This document shows, one piece after another, positions 51,095-60,973 of a stretch of 64,000 bases of DNA. The notes below the pieces were generated by a model. That model searched no databases. It had not been told where the DNA came from and worked only from the letters and a program-made list of their open reading frames with translations. The DNA comes from Burkholderia ambifaria AMMD (GTDB taxonomy: Bacteria; Pseudomonadota; Gammaproteobacteria; Burkholderiales; Burkholderiaceae), in NCBI RefSeq assembly GCF_000203915.1, contig NC_008390.1:3162001-3226000 (forward strand). Direction: 5' to 3'. Position 1 is the first letter of the stretch. Every line of letters starts with the position of its first letter. The position numbers and the translations under genes were made by a program.

Positions 51095-52870
51095 CTAGGC
51101 GGCCGCGTCGTCCGCGCGCGGCTCCGCGACCGCCAGCCGCTTGAGCGCCGCCTGCACTTCCTCGGGCTCGAACGCGGCCAGCACGTCGGCCGTCGGCTTC
51201 TCGAGCGCCTTCAGATGCGCGCGCAGGATCTCCTGCTTCACGACCAGCAACTGGCTCGGATGCATCGAGAACTCGGTGAGCCCCATCCCGAGCAACAGGC
51301 GCGTGAGCGTCGGATCGCCCGCCATCTCCCCGCACACCGACACCGATACGCCCGCGCGCTTCGCTTCGCGCAGCGTATAGGAGATCAGGTGCAGCACCGC
51401 CGGATGCAGCGGGTCGTACAGGTGCGCGACCGCGTTGTCCGCACGGTCGATCGCGAGCGTGTACTGGATCAGGTCGTTGGTGCCGATCGACAGGAAGTCG
51501 AAGCGTTTCAGGAACAGCGGCAGCGCGATCGCCGCGGCCGGGATCTCGATCATCGCGCCGATGCGCACGTTCGGGTCGTACGCGAGCCCCGCGTCGTCGA
51601 GCTGGCGCTTCGCCTCGCGGATCAGGTCGAGCGTCTGGTCGATTTCCTGCGCGTGCGCGAGCATCGGGATCAGGATCTTCACCTGCCCGAACGCGGACGC
51701 GCGCAGGATCGCGCGCAGCTGCGTGAGGAACATCTGCGGCTCGGACAGGCTCCAGCGGATCGCACGCAGGCCGAGCGCGGGGTTCGGCGCCGTCTCGTAG
51801 CCTTCGTCGAGCGCCTCGAGCGGCTTGTCCGCGCCGACGTCGATCGTGCGGATCGTCACCGGCATGCCCTTCATCCACTCGACCGCACGCTTGTACGCGG
51901 CGAACTGCTCCTCCTCTTCCGGCATCTCCTTCTGATGCATGAACAGGAACTCGGAGCGGAACAGCCCGACGCCGACCGCGCCGGCCTCGACCGCGGCCTT
52001 CGCGTCGTCGGGCAGCTCGATGTTCGCGTACAGCTCGATCTTGGTGCCGCACAACGTTTGCGTCGGCGAGAACTTCAGGCGCTGCAGCTTGCGCTGCTCG
52101 AGCAGCTTCTCGGACTGGCGGTACGAATATTCCTCGAGGACGATCGGCGCGGGATCGACGATCACGATCCCCTGGTCGCCATCGACGATGATCAGGTCGT
52201 CCTGGCGGATCAGCGCACTCGCATGCTGGACGCCGACCGCGGCCGGAATGCCGAGGCTGCGCGCGACGATCGCCGTGTGCGACGTGCGGCCGCCGAGATC
52301 GGTGACGAACGCCTGGAACGACTGCGACTTGAACTGCATCATGTCGGCCGGCGCGATGTCGTGCGCGACGACGATCATCTCGTTCTGGCCGCGCGCGGCC
52401 GCGCGATCGAGCGCCTGCGACGCGGACGGCGCGCCGGCGAGCGCCTTCAGCACGCGCTCGACCACCTGTTCGATGTCGGCCTTGCGCTCGCGCAGGTATT
52501 CATCCTCGATGTCGTCGAAATGGCGCGTGAGCAGCTCGAGTTGCTCGGTCAGCGCCCATTCGACGTTGTAGCGGCGCGTGCGCACCAGATCGATGGTTTC
52601 CTGCACGAGCATCGCGTCGCTCAGGATCATCGTGTGCACGTCGATGAACGCGCCCACTTCGCTCGGGGTGTCGTCGGTCAGGTCGGCGCGCAGCGCGTTG
52701 AGTTCGCGATGCACGACTTCGCGCGCCGTGCGAAAACGCTCGACCTCGGCGTCGATCTGGTTCGCCTCGATCAGGTAATGGGCGACGTCGAGCGCCGCCG
52801 GCGCGATCAGATACGCTCGCCCGATCGCGATACCACGTGAGACGGGAATGCCATGCAGCGTGAAGGACAC
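51095..52870 (-). CDS. ptsI: PTS enzyme I
   Basis: 591-residue general enzyme I that transfers phosphate from PEP to HPr. It starts SFTLHGIPVSRGIAIGRAYL, and the phosphorylated His lies in LGGRTSHTAIVARSLGIPA (near 190). The C-terminal PEP-binding barrel shows LYANIELPDDAKAA, GLFRSEFLFMHQ and CGEMAGDPTLTRLLLGMGLTEFSM. The start is GTG 52870, five bases after AGGAGG; the frame to 52999 is rejected. Located after ptsH, separated by 201 bases with a terminator. Confidence 0.96.
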   Translation of the reverse strand: MSFTLHGIPVSRGIAIGRAYLIAPAALDVAHYLIEANQIDAEVERFRTAREVVHRELNALRADLTDDTPSEVGAFIDVHTMILSDAMLVQETIDLVRTRRYNVEWALTEQLELLTRHFDDIEDEYLRERKADIEQVVERVLKALAGAPSASQALDRAAARGQNEMIVVAHDIAPADMMQFKSQSFQAFVTDLGGRTSHTAIVARSLGIPAAVGVQHASALIRQDDLIIVDGDQGIVIVDPAPIVLEEYSYRQSEKLLEQRKLQRLKFSPTQTLCGTKIELYANIELPDDAKAAVEAGAVGVGLFRSEFLFMHQKEMPEEEEQFAAYKRAVEWMKGMPVTIRTIDVGADKPLEALDEGYETAPNPALGLRAIRWSLSEPQMFLTQLRAILRASAFGQVKILIPMLAHAQEIDQTLDLIREAKRQLDDAGLAYDPNVRIGAMIEIPAAAIALPLFLKRFDFLSIGTNDLIQYTLAIDRADNAVAHLYDPLHPAVLHLISYTLREAKRAGVSVSVCGEMAGDPTLTRLLLGMGLTEFSMHPSQLLVVKQEILRAHLKALEKPTADVLAAFEPEEVQAALKRLAVAEPRADDAAA

Positions 52871-53015
52871 GCGCACCTCCTCTGTACAAGTAAAGCCGCG
52901 GCACACCGCTGCGATGCGCTTATGACCCCGGGTAGCGATTATAAATTCCGTCCCTCCATGCTGGCTGCATGCACCGCAGCATTGTGCGTTCCGCACCAAT
53001 GCTCGGGACGAAAAA

Positions 53016-53038
53016 AATGCCGCGGAAAACGCGGCATT
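53016..53038 (-). terminator. Terminator between ptsH and ptsI
   Basis: AATGCCGCG/CGCGGCATT stem with a GAAAA loop; read on the minus strand it is followed by TTTTTTT. It lies 34 bases past the ptsH stop, so ptsI expression needs readthrough or its own promoter. Confidence 0.85.
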
Positions 53039-53071
53039 CTGCTCGGAAACGGCAACGATCCCGCGCGGGGA

Positions 53072-53341
53072 TCACTGACCTTCGCCGAATTTGTCCGCGA
53101 TCAGCTTGAGCAGCGCATCCATCGCTTCGCGCTCGTCGGGACCTTCGGTCTCGATCGTCACCGAACTGCCGATGCCCGCCGCGAGCATCATCACGCCCAT
53201 GATGCTTTTCGCGTTGATCTTGCGCCCGTTGCGCGTCATCCAGACTTCCGACTGGAAGTTGCCGGCCAGTTGCGTAAGCTTGGCCGATGCGCGTGCATGG
53301 AGCCCCAATTTGTTGACGATGGTGGTTTCTTGTTGAAGCAT
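53072..53341 (-). CDS. ptsH: Phosphocarrier protein HPr
   Basis: 89-residue HPr. His15 in KLGLHARASAKL is the enzyme I phosphorylation site, and a Ser in KSIMGVMML occupies the position of the regulatory Ser46. It accepts phosphate from PtsI and passes it on to the EIIA-Man protein encoded just upstream. Betaproteobacteria often use such a system with HPr kinase for regulation rather than sugar uptake; that gene is not in this window. Confidence 0.96.
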   Translation of the reverse strand: MLQQETTIVNKLGLHARASAKLTQLAGNFQSEVWMTRNGRKINAKSIMGVMMLAAGIGSSVTIETEGPDEREAMDALLKLIADKFGEGQ

Positions 53342-53415
53342 GATTCTCGGTCGGGTCGGTCGAGGCCGCCGGCGACGTGCGTCGGCGGCTCGGTCTAAAA
53401 CGGGAAAACGGGCGC

Positions 53416-53886
53416 TCAGTGCGATTCGGTGCGCGGTTGCGGCTCGGGCGGAATCGGCGCGCACTGGCCGCAGCCGGCTTCGGTCGGCGGCGGCGGCGTG
53501 CCGGCCGCCACTTCATGGACGCCCTTCGCGCCGCCGGACAGCGCCTTGTCGACGAGCTTGTCGAGCGGCACGGTACGGTAGCAGACGGCCCGCACCAGCA
53601 TCGGCAGGTTCACGCCCGCCAGCACGCGCACGTTATCGAGCTTCGCGAGCTGGCCCGCGATGTTCGCGGGCGTCGCGCCGTACATGTCGGTCAGCACGAC
53701 GACGCCGTTCTCTTCCCTGAGCCGCGCGAGCTCCGCGTGCGCGAACGCCATCACCTGGGTGGGGTCGCTGTCCGCCAGCACGTCGATACAGCCGATGCGC
53801 GCGGGCACGCCGCCGTAGATGTGCGCGATGCAGTCCCGCAACGCGGTGGCGAGCGGCGCGTGCGCGATGATCAGAATCCCGGCCAT
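53416..53886 (-). CDS. Mannose-type PTS EIIA protein
   Basis: 156-residue EIIA-Man domain protein. The phosphorylated His lies at residue 9 in ILIIAHAPLATALRDC, and VVVLTDMYGATPANIA near 63-78 is typical. The C-terminal 25 residues are Pro/Ser-rich and not part of the domain. No EIIB/C partner is in the window, so with ptsH and ptsI it probably forms an incomplete regulatory PTS rather than a sugar transporter. The 231 bases between it and gshB hold no gene. Confidence 0.9.
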   Translation of the reverse strand: MAGILIIAHAPLATALRDCIAHIYGGVPARIGCIDVLADSDPTQVMAFAHAELARLREENGVVVLTDMYGATPANIAGQLAKLDNVRVLAGVNLPMLVRAVCYRTVPLDKLVDKALSGGAKGVHEVAAGTPPPPTEAGCGQCAPIPPEPQPRTESH

Positions 53887-54117
53887 GTCAGACCGCCTCC
53901 GGCCGCCCCTGGCGGCCCGACGCCCCGCGGCGGGGCCACGAGCATAGCGAGTATGGGAATCGTTTCATGTTCAGCCTTGCAACGGTTTCGGCCCGACCGC
54001 CGGGCCTTCGGCGCGCTGGTCGCGGCACCGGGCAAGCGGGCATTGTAGCAGGCCGGTCGAACGGCTCCGGCGACGGGGGGCCTGCGCGTCCGCCGCCGGA
54101 ATTGCGCGCGAAGCGGG

Positions 54118-55074
54118 CTACGCGGCCGCCCGCTCCAGCGCGTCGATGAACATCGCGGCGACGTCGAAACCCGTCTGCTCCATGATTTCGCGGAAGCACG
54201 TCGGGCTCGTCACGTTCACCTCGGTCAACCAGTCGCCGATCGCGTCGAGCCCGACCAGCAGTAGCCCGCGCGCGGCGAGCACCGGCCCGAGCGTCTCGGC
54301 GATCTCGCGGTCGTGCGGCGTCAGCGGCTGCGCGACGCCCAGCCCGCCCGCGGCGAGATTGCCGCGCACCTCGCTGCCCTGCGGGATCCGCGCGAGCGAA
54401 TACGGCACCGGCTCGCCCGCGATCAGCAGGATGCGCTTGTCGCCGGCCGTGATCTCGGGGATGAACTTCTGAATCATCAGCGAGCGCGTGCCGTCATGAC
54501 CGAGCATCTCGATGATCGCGCCGAGATTCATCCCGTCGGCCTTCACGCGGAACACACCCATCCCGCCCATCCCGTCGAGCGGCTTCACGATCACGTCGCC
54601 GTGCGCGGCGTGGAACGCCCGCAAGCGCGCGGCGTCGCGCGTGACGAGCGTCGGCGCGACGAACTGCGGAAACTCGCCGATCGCGAGCTTCTCCGAGTGA
54701 TCGCGGATCGACTGAGGCTTGTTGAACACGCGTGCGCCTGCCCGCTCGGCCAGCTCGAGCATCCAGGTCGCCGTCACGTACTCCATGTCGAACGGCGGAT
54801 CCTTGCGCATCAGCACCGCGCCGAACGACGTCATCTGACGCGATTCGTGGGCGCCTGCCTCGTACCACGGATGGCGATGCAGGTCGGTCGTGTCGCCGAC
54901 GATCGTCACGCGCTGCACGTCCGCCTCGACGCCCGAGCCCGTCCACGCGAGCTGGTGCGGCTGGCATGTGTAGATCGCATGCCCGCGCCGCGCGGCCTCC
55001 GCCATCATCGCGTAGGTCGAATCCTTGTAGATCTTGAAGCGCTCGAGCGGGTCGGCGATAAAGAGAATGTCCAT
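54118..55074 (-). CDS. gshB: Glutathione synthetase
   Basis: 318-residue ATP-grasp ligase that joins gamma-glutamylcysteine and glycine. It begins MDILFIADPLERFKIYKDSTYAMMAEAARRGH and shows RKDPPFDMEYVTATWMLE near 90, the ATP-grasp loop DVIVKPLDGMGGMGVFRV near 160-178, and GDKRILLIAGEPVPYSLARIP near 210-230, with NVTSPTCFREI near the end. It lies 25 bases after gshA. Confidence 0.97.
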   Translation of the reverse strand: MDILFIADPLERFKIYKDSTYAMMAEAARRGHAIYTCQPHQLAWTGSGVEADVQRVTIVGDTTDLHRHPWYEAGAHESRQMTSFGAVLMRKDPPFDMEYVTATWMLELAERAGARVFNKPQSIRDHSEKLAIGEFPQFVAPTLVTRDAARLRAFHAAHGDVIVKPLDGMGGMGVFRVKADGMNLGAIIEMLGHDGTRSLMIQKFIPEITAGDKRILLIAGEPVPYSLARIPQGSEVRGNLAAGGLGVAQPLTPHDREIAETLGPVLAARGLLLVGLDAIGDWLTEVNVTSPTCFREIMEQTGFDVAAMFIDALERAAA

Positions 55075-55099
55075 GCGGGTCCTGTACGTAGCGAAGCCG

Positions 55100-56389
55100 T
55101 TACACCTGGATGGCTTCGGGATCGGTCTTTTCCAGTTCGATCGACGACGCGATCAGCGACAGGCGCGCGACGACGCCGTACATGTAGAAACGGTTCGGCG
55201 GCGCGGCGCCCGGCTTGGCGCCGGCATCCGGCAGCGCGGTGTGCTCGAAGCCGAGCGGCACGTAGTGCATGCCCGGCGCGTTCAGGTTCTGGTCGCGCTC
55301 GCGGCCGCCGTGCGTGCGGTAGAAGCCGCCGACCACGTAGCGGTCGATCATGTACACGACCGGTTCCGCGACTTCGTCGCCGACGCGCTCGAACGTATAG
55401 ACGCCTTCCTGCACGATCACGTCGCGCACCGCGAGGCCGGCCTTCGACTCGGCCATCTGCGTGCGCTCGGCCTTCGACATCCGGCCGATCTCGGCCGCGT
55501 CGTGCACGGTCATCACGCCGCGCCCGGCAGTGCCGGCGTCGGCCTTCACGACGACGTACGGCTTTTCGCTGATCCCGTATTCGCGATACTTGCGCGCGAT
55601 CTTCTTCAGCACGCCGTCGATCGCGTCGGCGAGCGCCTGCTCGCCTTCATGCGCCTGCCAGTCGACGCCTTCGACATGCGCGAAATACGGATTCACCATC
55701 CACGGATCGACGCCGACCATCTTCGCGAACTTCTTCGCGACGTCGTCGTAGCACGAGAAGTGCGTCGACTTGCGACGCACGGCCCAGCCCGCGTGCAGCG
55801 GCGGCAGCAGGTACTGCTCGTGCAGGTTTTCCAGCACGGCGGGAATCCCGGCCGACAGGTCGTTGTTCAGCAGGATCGAGCACGGATCGAAATTCTTCAG
55901 GCCGAGGCGGCGCTGCGAACGCTCGAGCGGCTCGAGCACGATCTTCTGGCCGTCGGCCAGCGTGATCGGCGTCATGTCGGTGATGCTCGGATCGAGCGAG
56001 CCGAAGCGCACGTTCAGGCCGGCCTGGCGCATGATCGTCGCGAGCCGCGCGACGTTTTCGAGGTAGAACGCGTTGCGGGTCGGCAGCTCGGGGATCACGA
56101 GCAGGTTCTTCGCGTCCGGGCAGATCTTCTCGATCGCGGCCATCGCGGCCTGGACGGCGAGCGGCAGCACTTCGGACGGCAGATTATTGAATGCGCCGGG
56201 GAACAGGTTCGCGTCGACGGGCGCCAGCTTGAAGCCGGCGTTGCGCAGGTCCACCGAACAATAGAACGGCGGGGTGTGTTCCTGCCATTCGAGCCTGAAC
56301 CAGCGTTCGATCGCAGGCGTCGCGTCGAGGATCTTCTGCTCGAGTTCGAGCAGCGGACCGTTCAACGCGGTAACGAGGTGGGGAACCAT
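55100..56389 (-). CDS. gshA: Glutamate-cysteine ligase (betaproteobacterial type)
   Basis: 429-residue enzyme that makes gamma-glutamylcysteine, first step of glutathione synthesis. It belongs to the separate GshA class found in betaproteobacteria and acidithiobacilli rather than the E. coli-type. It starts MVPHLVTALNGPLLELEQKILDATP and contains CSILLNNDLSAGIPAVLENLHEQYLLPPLHAGWAVRRKSTHF and YVVVKADAGTAGRGVMTVHD, an ATP-grasp-like nucleotide segment near 285-305. Order gshA-gshB then EIIA-ptsH-ptsI is typical of Burkholderia. Confidence 0.92.
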   Translation of the reverse strand: MVPHLVTALNGPLLELEQKILDATPAIERWFRLEWQEHTPPFYCSVDLRNAGFKLAPVDANLFPGAFNNLPSEVLPLAVQAAMAAIEKICPDAKNLLVIPELPTRNAFYLENVARLATIMRQAGLNVRFGSLDPSITDMTPITLADGQKIVLEPLERSQRRLGLKNFDPCSILLNNDLSAGIPAVLENLHEQYLLPPLHAGWAVRRKSTHFSCYDDVAKKFAKMVGVDPWMVNPYFAHVEGVDWQAHEGEQALADAIDGVLKKIARKYREYGISEKPYVVVKADAGTAGRGVMTVHDAAEIGRMSKAERTQMAESKAGLAVRDVIVQEGVYTFERVGDEVAEPVVYMIDRYVVGGFYRTHGGRERDQNLNAPGMHYVPLGFEHTALPDAGAKPGAAPPNRFYMYGVVARLSLIASSIELEKTDPEAIQV

Positions 56390-56539
56390 GAATCACTCGC
56401 GAGCGGGAGAATGAAGATTGTAGAGCAATTGCTTTGCCCATTTGGGGATTGTTCCCGGCTTCACAAGGATTTGGAGGAAGTTTTCGGCTATTGACCCGAT
56501 AGGTCGAAGGGTTATGCGCTGCGGCGGCACGACGCAGGA

Positions 56540-56568
56540 GAAAAAAACGCCCGCCGGGTGGGGCGGGC
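56540..56568 (-). terminator. Terminator after amtB
   Basis: GCCCGCC/GGCGGGC stem with a 6-base loop; on the minus strand followed by TTTTTTT. It lies 66 bases past the amtB stop, separating glnK-amtB from gshA. Confidence 0.88.
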
Positions 56569-56633
56569 CGAAGTCGCTGCGCTCATTCGTGGCGGGCGCC
56601 GTCTGCGCGGCGGCCCGCCGTCATCCGTACGAC

Positions 56634-58127
56634 TTATTCGACGTGCTCGCCGTGCAGCACCACGTCGAGGCCTTCGCGCTCTTCCTCTTCGCTCACGCGC
56701 AGGCCGATCGTCAGGTCGATCAGTTTCAGCAGCACGAAGCTCAGCACGCCGCTGTACACCAGCGTGATCAGCACGCCCTTCGCCTGCAGCAGCAGGCTGC
56801 CGTCGAAACCGCCGATGTCCTTCACCGCGAACACGCCGGTCAGCAGTGCGCCGAGCACCCCGCCCACGCCGTGCACGCCGAACGCGTCGAGCGAATCGTC
56901 GTAGCCGAGCTTCGACTTGAGCCACGTCGCCGACCAGTAGCACACGACGCCGGCGGCGATGCCGATCACGAGCGCACCCGGTACACCGACGAAGCCGGCC
57001 GCCGGCGTGATCGCGACGAGACCCGCGACCGCGCCCGACACGATGCCGAGCACCGACGGCTTGCCGTGCGTGAGCCACTCGGCGAACATCCAGCCGAGCG
57101 CCGCGCAGGCCGTCGCGATTTGCGTCGTCAGCATCGCGAAGCCGGCACGGCCATCGGCCGCAACTGCCGAACCCGCGTTGAAGCCGAACCAGCCGACCCA
57201 CAGCATCGAGCCGCCGATCATCGTCAGCACGAGGTTGTGCGGCGCCATCGATTCACGGCCGAAGCCGACGCGCTTGCCGAGCATCAGGCACGACACGAGG
57301 CCCGCGATACCGGCGTTGATGTGCACCACCGTGCCGCCCGCGAAGTCGAGCACGCCGTCCGCCGACAGCCAGCCGGTCGGCTCCCACACCATGTGCGCGA
57401 TCGGCACGTAGACGATCAGCGACCAGAGCGTCATGAACACGAGCATCGCCGAGAACTTCATCCGGTCGGCGAACGCGCCGCAGATCAGCGCCGGCGTGAT
57501 GATCGCGAACGTCATCTGGTAGACGAAGTAGACCGATTCCGGAATCGTCGTCGCCAGGTGGCTGACGGTCAGCGTGGTCGCCTTGTCGCCCTTCACGTAG
57601 GTCATCCCGTGCAGGAACACGCGCGACAGGCCGCCGATGAAGCCGTTGCCCGGCGTGAACGCGAGGCTGTAGCCGACCACCGTCCACAGCACCGTGATCA
57701 GCGCGGTGATCGCGAAGCTCTGCATCACGGTCGCGAGCACGTTCTTCTTGCGGACCATGCCCGCGTAGAACAGCGCGAGGCCGGGGATCGTCATGAACAG
57801 CACGAGCGCGGTGGACGTCAGCATCCACGCGGTGTCGCCGGCGCTGATCTTCGACGAATCGACGGAGAACGGCGCGGTCGGCGCGGCGGGTGCGGCCGGC
57901 GCGGACGCAGCCGCGGCAGCCGATGCGTCGGCGGCCGACGCGGGGGCGGCAGCAGCGGCAGGCGCCGATGCCTCGGTGGCGGCCGAAGCGGCTGCCGTTG
58001 CATCGGACGCCATTGCGGCGGGCGCGGACGCAGCCGCGGCCGAGGCCGCGTCGTCCGCGAGCGCGGGGCCGACACCGGCCGCGATCAGCGAGCCTGCCAT
58101 CAGCAGGGACATCAGAAGTTTGCGCAT
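56634..58127 (-). CDS. amtB: Ammonium transporter AmtB with Ala-rich extension
   Basis: 497-residue trimeric ammonium channel. A signal peptide (about 1-24) is followed by an unusual low-complexity Ala/Ser/Pro stretch (about 25-88), then the Amt core with AGDTAWMLTSTALVLFMTIPGLALFYAGMVRKKN, FAFITPALICGAFADRMKFSA-type segments, AGGTVVHINAGIAGLV (twin-His pore residue) and DDSLDAFGVHGVGGVLGALLTG (second twin His). The C-terminal tail is acidic and would bind GlnK. It lies 33 bases after glnK. Confidence 0.95.
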   Translation of the reverse strand: MRKLLMSLLMAGSLIAAGVGPALADDAASAAAASAPAAMASDATAAASAATEASAPAAAAAPASAADASAAAAASAPAAPAAPTAPFSVDSSKISAGDTAWMLTSTALVLFMTIPGLALFYAGMVRKKNVLATVMQSFAITALITVLWTVVGYSLAFTPGNGFIGGLSRVFLHGMTYVKGDKATTLTVSHLATTIPESVYFVYQMTFAIITPALICGAFADRMKFSAMLVFMTLWSLIVYVPIAHMVWEPTGWLSADGVLDFAGGTVVHINAGIAGLVSCLMLGKRVGFGRESMAPHNLVLTMIGGSMLWVGWFGFNAGSAVAADGRAGFAMLTTQIATACAALGWMFAEWLTHGKPSVLGIVSGAVAGLVAITPAAGFVGVPGALVIGIAAGVVCYWSATWLKSKLGYDDSLDAFGVHGVGGVLGALLTGVFAVKDIGGFDGSLLLQAKGVLITLVYSGVLSFVLLKLIDLTIGLRVSEEEEREGLDVVLHGEHVE

Positions 58128-58160
58128 CTCGGGTTTCCTCTTGTTGCTTGTCTTTGTCTG

Positions 58161-58721
<561 letters not shown>

Positions 58722-58855
58722 TCACCGGGCCATTCACCCATGCGGGCGCCATGCCCGGAATTCGCGCCAGCGGCGCACCATTTCCGGTCATGCGTGCATC
58801 ATGGGCACGTACGCAACTGAAGATGCACATTTTTTGTGCAAGGAAGGGATATCTC

Positions 58856-59107
58856 ATGAAGCAACCCAGCGATGTTTTCAACGACCTGCAGTCGCGCGTC
58901 AGCGACCTGCTGAAAAACTCGCCGGCCAAGGATGTCGAGCGCAACGTGAAGGCCATGCTGTCGCAAGGCTTCTCGAAGCTCGATCTCGTCACGCGCGAGG
59001 AGTTCGACACGCAGGCACAGGTGCTCGCCCGTACCCGCGTGCGTCTCGAGGAACTCGAAAAGCGCGTCGCGGAACTCGAGCAGAAGCTCGCAGCGCCCCA
59101 GGCCTGA
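58856..59107 (+). CDS. ubiK: Ubiquinone biosynthesis accessory factor UbiK
   Basis: 83-residue helical protein (former YqiC/BMFP family) that helps the aerobic ubiquinone complex. The N-terminal helix reads FNDLQSRVSDLLKNSPAKDVERNVKAMLSQGFSKLDLVTREEF, and the C-terminal half is a heptad coiled coil (ARTRVRLEELEKRVAELEQKL) suited to trimerisation. ATG 58856 follows AAGGAAGGG. Longer upstream frames are rejected. Divergent from glnK. Confidence 0.9.
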   Translation: MKQPSDVFNDLQSRVSDLLKNSPAKDVERNVKAMLSQGFSKLDLVTREEFDTQAQVLARTRVRLEELEKRVAELEQKLAAPQA

Positions 59108-59196
59108 CGCCCCCTGACCGACCGGTCCGGGCGCGGGCCGCCTCGTGCGGCCCGCGCCCGCCCCCCGCCAGTCGGACAGTCAGCAAGCCGTTTCGT

Positions 59197-59264
59197 CGTT
59201 CTTCGCAGTCCCCCGCTCTTCGCAGTTCCTCGCTCTTCGCAGTTCGTCGTTCCTCGTTCTTTCT
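59197..59264. repeat. 17-base tandem repeat upstream of comM
   Basis: Three consecutive 17-base copies of CGYTCTTCGCAGTYCCY type (59197-59213, 59214-59230, 59231-59247), followed by a degenerate fourth (59248-59264), in the 255-base gap between ubiK and comM. No function seen. Confidence 0.8.
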
Positions 59265-59362
59265 CGCGCCACGCCGGCAAGCGCGCACCGATTCCTCCGA
59301 TTCCCGCGGCATGCGGCCCTGAACGGCCGTTGCCCGTCCGTTTCATTTACAGGAGCCTCGCC

Positions 59363-60973
59363 ATGTCGCTCGCCGTGGTGCGCAGTCGCGCGCCGGCGGC
59401 CGGCCGCGCGCCGGACGTCACCGTCGAAGTCCATCTTGCCAACGGGTTGCCGTCGTTCTCGATCGTCGGCCTGCCCGATCTCGAAGTCCGCGAAAGCCGC
59501 GAGCGCGTGCGCGCCGCGCTGCAGAACTGCGGATTCGAATTCCCCGTGCGCCGCATCACGGTCAACCTCGCACCGGCCGACCTGCCGAAGGAGTCCGGCC
59601 GCTTCGACCTGCCGATCGCGCTCGGCATCCTCGCCGCGAACGGCCAGATCCCGGCCGACGCGCTGGCCGGCCGCGAATTCGCGGGCGAGCTGTCGCTGAC
59701 CGGCGCGCTGCGGCCGATGCGCGGCGCGTTCGCGATGGCGTGCGGCGCGGCACGCGACTGGCGCGCGGGTGAAACCGGATCAAGCGTCGGTTCCGGCGCC
59801 CGGCCCGACGCGATGTCCGACCCAGCGGCCGGCCCGCCGGCCGCGTCGCGCCCGCCCGAGCTGTACCTGCCGCTCGACAGCGCCGCCGAGGCCGCGCTGG
59901 TGCCGGGCGTCACGGTGTTCGGCGCGCCCGACCTGCCCGCGCTGTGCGCGCACCTCGCCGGTGCGCCGGACGCGCGGCTCGCGCCGGTCGCGGCGCCCTG
60001 CCTCGACGGCGAGCCGGCGCCGGCCGCCCCCGATCTCGCGGACGTCATCGGCCAGCGCGGCGCCCGGCGCGCGCTCGAAGTGGCCGCCGCGGGCGGACAC
60101 CACATGCTGATGATCGGGCCGCCCGGCGCCGGCAAGTCGATGCTGGCCGCGCGGCTGCCGGGCCTCCTGCCGCCGCTGACCGACGACGAGGCGCTGACGT
60201 CGGCCGCGCTCCTTTCCGCGAGCCGCCTCGGCTTCTCGCCCGCGCAGTGGCGGCGGCGGCCGTTCCGCTCGCCGCATCATTCGTCGAGCGCCGCTGCATT
60301 GGTTGGCGGCCGCAACCCACCGCAGCCGGGCGAGATCACGCTCGCGCACCTCGGCGTGCTGTTTCTCGACGAGTTGCCCGAATTCGACCGGCACGTGCTG
60401 GAAATGCTGCGCGAGCCGCTGGAAGTCGGCCGCATCACGATCTCGCGCGCGGCGCAGCAGGCCGATTTCCCCGCCGCGTGCCAGTTGATCGCCGCGATGA
60501 ATCCGTGCCCGTGCGGCTGGCACGGCGATCCGTCCGGGCGCTGCCGCTGCTCGCCGGACGTCGCCTCACGCTACCTGCGCAAGCTGTCGGGGCCGCTGCT
60601 CGACCGGATCGACATCCAGATCGACCTGCCCGCGCTGTCGCCGGCCGAACTCGCCGCGCGCGCGACCGCGCACGGCGAATCGAGCGCCACGGTCGCTGCG
60701 CGGGTCGCCCAGGCGCGTGCGCTGCAGTTCGAGCGGCAGGGCAAGACGAATCACATGCTGAGCGGCCGCGAGACCGACGACCTGTGCCGCCCGACCGACG
60801 ACGGCGAGCGGCTGCTGCGCGAGGCGGGGGAGCGCTTCGGCTGGTCGGCGCGCGCGTATTTCCGCGTGCTGAAGGTCGCGCGGACGATCGCCGACCTGGC
60901 CGGCGACCCGTTGCCGACGGCCGCGCAGATCGCCGAGGCGATCCGCTACCGGCGCGCGCTCACGGCGCTGTGA
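59363..60973 (+). CDS. comM: YifB/ComM-family Mg-chelatase-like AAA+ ATPase
   Basis: 536-residue hexameric AAA+ protein. ComM is a branch-migration helicase used in natural transformation in some bacteria. The N-terminal Lon-like domain (VRSRAPAAGRAPDVTVEVHLANGLPSFSIVGLPDLEVRESRERVRAAL) is followed by the ATPase core with Walker A GPPGAGKSM near 253-261, Walker B LFLDELPEFD near 333-342 and a C-terminal Mg-chelatase-type domain with MNPCPCGWHGDPSGRCRCSPD. ATG 59363 follows AGGAG. Confidence 0.92.
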   Translation: MSLAVVRSRAPAAGRAPDVTVEVHLANGLPSFSIVGLPDLEVRESRERVRAALQNCGFEFPVRRITVNLAPADLPKESGRFDLPIALGILAANGQIPADALAGREFAGELSLTGALRPMRGAFAMACGAARDWRAGETGSSVGSGARPDAMSDPAAGPPAASRPPELYLPLDSAAEAALVPGVTVFGAPDLPALCAHLAGAPDARLAPVAAPCLDGEPAPAAPDLADVIGQRGARRALEVAAAGGHHMLMIGPPGAGKSMLAARLPGLLPPLTDDEALTSAALLSASRLGFSPAQWRRRPFRSPHHSSSAAALVGGRNPPQPGEITLAHLGVLFLDELPEFDRHVLEMLREPLEVGRITISRAAQQADFPAACQLIAAMNPCPCGWHGDPSGRCRCSPDVASRYLRKLSGPLLDRIDIQIDLPALSPAELAARATAHGESSATVAARVAQARALQFERQGKTNHMLSGRETDDLCRPTDDGERLLREAGERFGWSARAYFRVLKVARTIADLAGDPLPTAAQIAEAIRYRRALTAL

